A DNA stretch of 6,757 nucleotides from Mycobacterium sp. (lineage in GTDB: Bacteria; Actinomycetota; Actinomycetes; Mycobacteriales; Mycobacteriaceae), in NCBI GenBank assembly GCA_028706695.1, contig JAQTVU010000134.1:1-6757 (forward strand), given 5' to 3'. This document shows positions 5,611-6,757 of the stretch, piece by piece. The notes beneath the pieces were generated by a model that ran no database searches, was not told the origin of the DNA, and saw nothing but the letters and a program-made list of their open reading frames with translations. The first letter of the stretch is position 1. The number at the start of each line of letters is the position of its first letter. Made by a program: the position numbers and the translations under genes.

Positions 5611-5947
5611 GCTATGAATGCCTCCTGCTACGCCCGCCAAAGCCCCTATTCGCACAGCGGCACGTGGATGCGCGAGCACGCATTACTCGCGTTCGTGATC
5701 GCCATTGACGCACGCTGCCATGATTTGTGCATTTCGTGGCGGGCACCAGATGGTCGCCGCGATCGGTATGTACCTGTGACCGTTCCGGGACCGATTGCTG
5801 CGGATCGGTAACCCACAGCGCTGCTAGGACACGGATCCGCTTGCCAGCGGCAGCAATTCGCCGAGGCCAGCGGTGATGACATCCTAGAAGAGGTCCAATT
5901 GTGTGCAGGGAACCGACTTTTCGCCGCGCGGGCGTTGTTTTCGGTAG
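5611..5947. other. Gene-free stretch between the ANTAR gene and IS21 remnant
   Basis: I find no supportable gene here. Minus-strand frames are open across parts of it, but they are R/H/S-rich and unlike any family I know. It holds the ANTAR Shine-Dalgarno (5621-5626) and a loose ATCGGT motif occurring direct, inverted and direct (5762-5767, 5790-5795, 5804-5809). TGTGCAGG at 5903-5910 is a possible left end of the IS21 element, whose ends usually begin with TGT. No promoter for the ANTAR gene is clear. Confidence 0.4.
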
Positions 5948-5965
5948 ATGGCCGAAAGGGCGCTG

Positions 5966-6578
5966 ATGACGAGCAAAAATTTCGTGATGTTCGATCGACC
6001 TGATCGAGTTATTCATCCACTGGCAGGCGGGCCGCTCGGTGGCGTTGTCGGAGTCGCTGCGCATCGACCAGGAGACGATCGGCAAATATCTGGCCTCGGC
6101 GATTGCCGCAGGTATCGAGCGGGGAGAGCAGCTGTTGTCGGCGGATCAGTGGGCTGAGCTGATCACCGGTGGTTTTCAGAGTTACGTAAGTGATCCTGCG
6201 GCGCGGTCCGCGACGTCGCCGCTGATCGCACCACACTACGACCCGATCAAGGACTGGCTGGATGCTGAGGTTACGGTAGCCACTATCGCGCAACGGTTGC
6301 GCGACCACCAGATGACGGTTCCGGATTCATCGGGAAGGCGTTGGATTGCAACGCATTTCGCCGATGAGGTGGCCAGGCGCAACGTCACTCTGGCGCGTGG
6401 CGCAGTGGAGCCGGGCAGCGAAGCGCAGATCGACTACGGGCGGCTGGGCATGTGGTTGGATTGATCCCAGCTGTCGTGTTCGCGGCACCTGTTCGTGCCG
6501 CCGATGATCCAGATGGATTAAACCGCCTGCTGCGCTTGCCATGTCGCAGTGTTTGCTTTCTTTAGCCGGCTCCCGCCT
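5966..6578 (+). pseudogene. IS21-family transposase IstA remnant
   Basis: IstA is the DDE transposase of IS21 elements and works with the ATPase IstB. The remnant starts at an ATG (5966) with AAAGGG just upstream. It shifts frame near 5996 and then reads DLIELFIHWQAGRSVALSES with a helix-turn-helix-like region (RIDQETIGKYLASAIAAGI). A segment VTVATIAQRLRDHQ follows, and then EAQIDYGRLGMWLD, which holds the first catalytic aspartate of the rve-type core. A TGA at 6462-6464 interrupts it, and about a dozen expected codons are missing. The homology resumes in the same frame as LSCSRHLFVPPMIQMD, meets a TAA at 6519-6521, and fades after HVAVFAFFSRLPP. The rest of the catalytic domain and IstB are absent from the window. 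The gene is dead: a frameshift, two stops and a deletion are all visible. Confidence 0.75.
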
Positions 6579-6587
6579 GGCTGGTGT

Positions 6588-6733
6588 GTGAAACCGGCCG
6601 CCGGTGGCGTGGCATTCACGCTGCAGCGCGGCTACCAGCATGCCGGTTGCCCCCACCACCTCGCCCAGGTGGAAATGCGGCGATCCTCCACGGTGATGGT
6701 GTTGCCGTGGCCGGCCACGACCGCTGCGGCGAC
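6588..6733 (-). pseudogene. Fragment of a TnpB-like transposase
   Basis: On the minus strand from 6733 the reading is VAAAVVAGHGNTITVEDRRI followed by STWARWWG. After a shift near 6655 it continues as GMLVAALQRECHATGGRF. This resembles the C-terminal part of mycobacterial TnpB/OrfB-like transposases, in which a V-x-V-E-D strand precedes a helix and a zinc ribbon. Relatives recalled from memory have several more residues between WARLWG and PGMLVAALQREC, which points to a deletion plus frameshift. The zinc ribbon is not present. The fragment is cut at 6733 by the adapter sequence, so its upstream part was not assembled. Confidence 0.4.
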
Positions 6734-6757
6734 AGATCGGAAGAGCGGCGTGTAGGG
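6734..6757 (+). other. Illumina adapter contamination at the contig end
   Basis: The final 24 bases begin AGATCGGAAGAGCG and continue with CGTGTAGGG. They match the standard Illumina paired-end adapter at 23 of 24 positions, with one G in place of T at 6748. This is a library artefact, not genomic DNA. Any reading frame crossing it is not biological. Confidence 0.93.

Noticed and set aside
5612..6085. 157-codon minus-strand ORF before the ANTAR gene
   Set aside because: Its H/R/S-rich composition, its overlap with the istA relic and the lack of any family resemblance point to chance.

Overview
The window is high-GC actinobacterial DNA, most likely from a nontuberculous Mycobacterium. This is inferred from gene families and codon use, not from a marker gene: an Rv0910-like SRPBCC protein, a DUF4407 membrane protein, a stand-alone ANTAR protein, mycobacterial-type IS630 and IS21 transposases, and a perfect TGTGA-N6-TCACA Crp-type site. 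The last 24 bases match an Illumina adapter at 23 of 24 positions, so the window ends at an untrimmed contig end from a short-read assembly. Indels and the right-most bases should be read with that in mind.

Layout. Positions 82-1112 hold a decayed IS630-family element with imperfect terminal inverted repeats. Its transposase is spread over three reading frames but keeps a recognisable DDE triad. Next come two minus-strand genes: an Rv0910-like SRPBCC protein (1212-1640, TTG start with a good Shine-Dalgarno) and, upstream of it, a protein of unknown function (1802-2377). The gap between them is rich in structure: three tandem 12-mers, a 12-bp-arm hairpin over the upstream gene's stop codon, and a separate 8-bp-arm inverted repeat in the SRPBCC gene's leader. 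A divergent intergenic region (2378-2595) carries the Crp-type site and separates these genes from a plus-strand DUF4407 membrane protein (2596-4361) broken by two frameshifts. A short gap with a palindrome, a possible -10 and a 20-codon upstream ORF leads to a DUF6941-like gene (4529-4990). Convergent to it is a minus-strand ANTAR-domain gene (5182-5610) with a possible frameshifted tail. The right end is a graveyard of mobile elements: an IS21 istA pseudogene (5966 to about 6578) followed by an antisense scrap of a TnpB-like transposase running into the adapter.

Functional picture. The clearest regulatory idea is that the divergent pair at 1802-2377 and 2596-4361 answers to a Crp-type cAMP regulator. 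The SRPBCC gene lacks the small antitoxin found beside Rv0910, so it is either an orphan or not a toxin. The ANTAR protein lacks a sensor domain. I see no complete, clearly new defence or biosynthetic system. The points worth a second look are the Crp site, the doubly frameshifted DUF4407 gene, the hairpin and tandem-repeat intergenic region, and the solo ANTAR gene.
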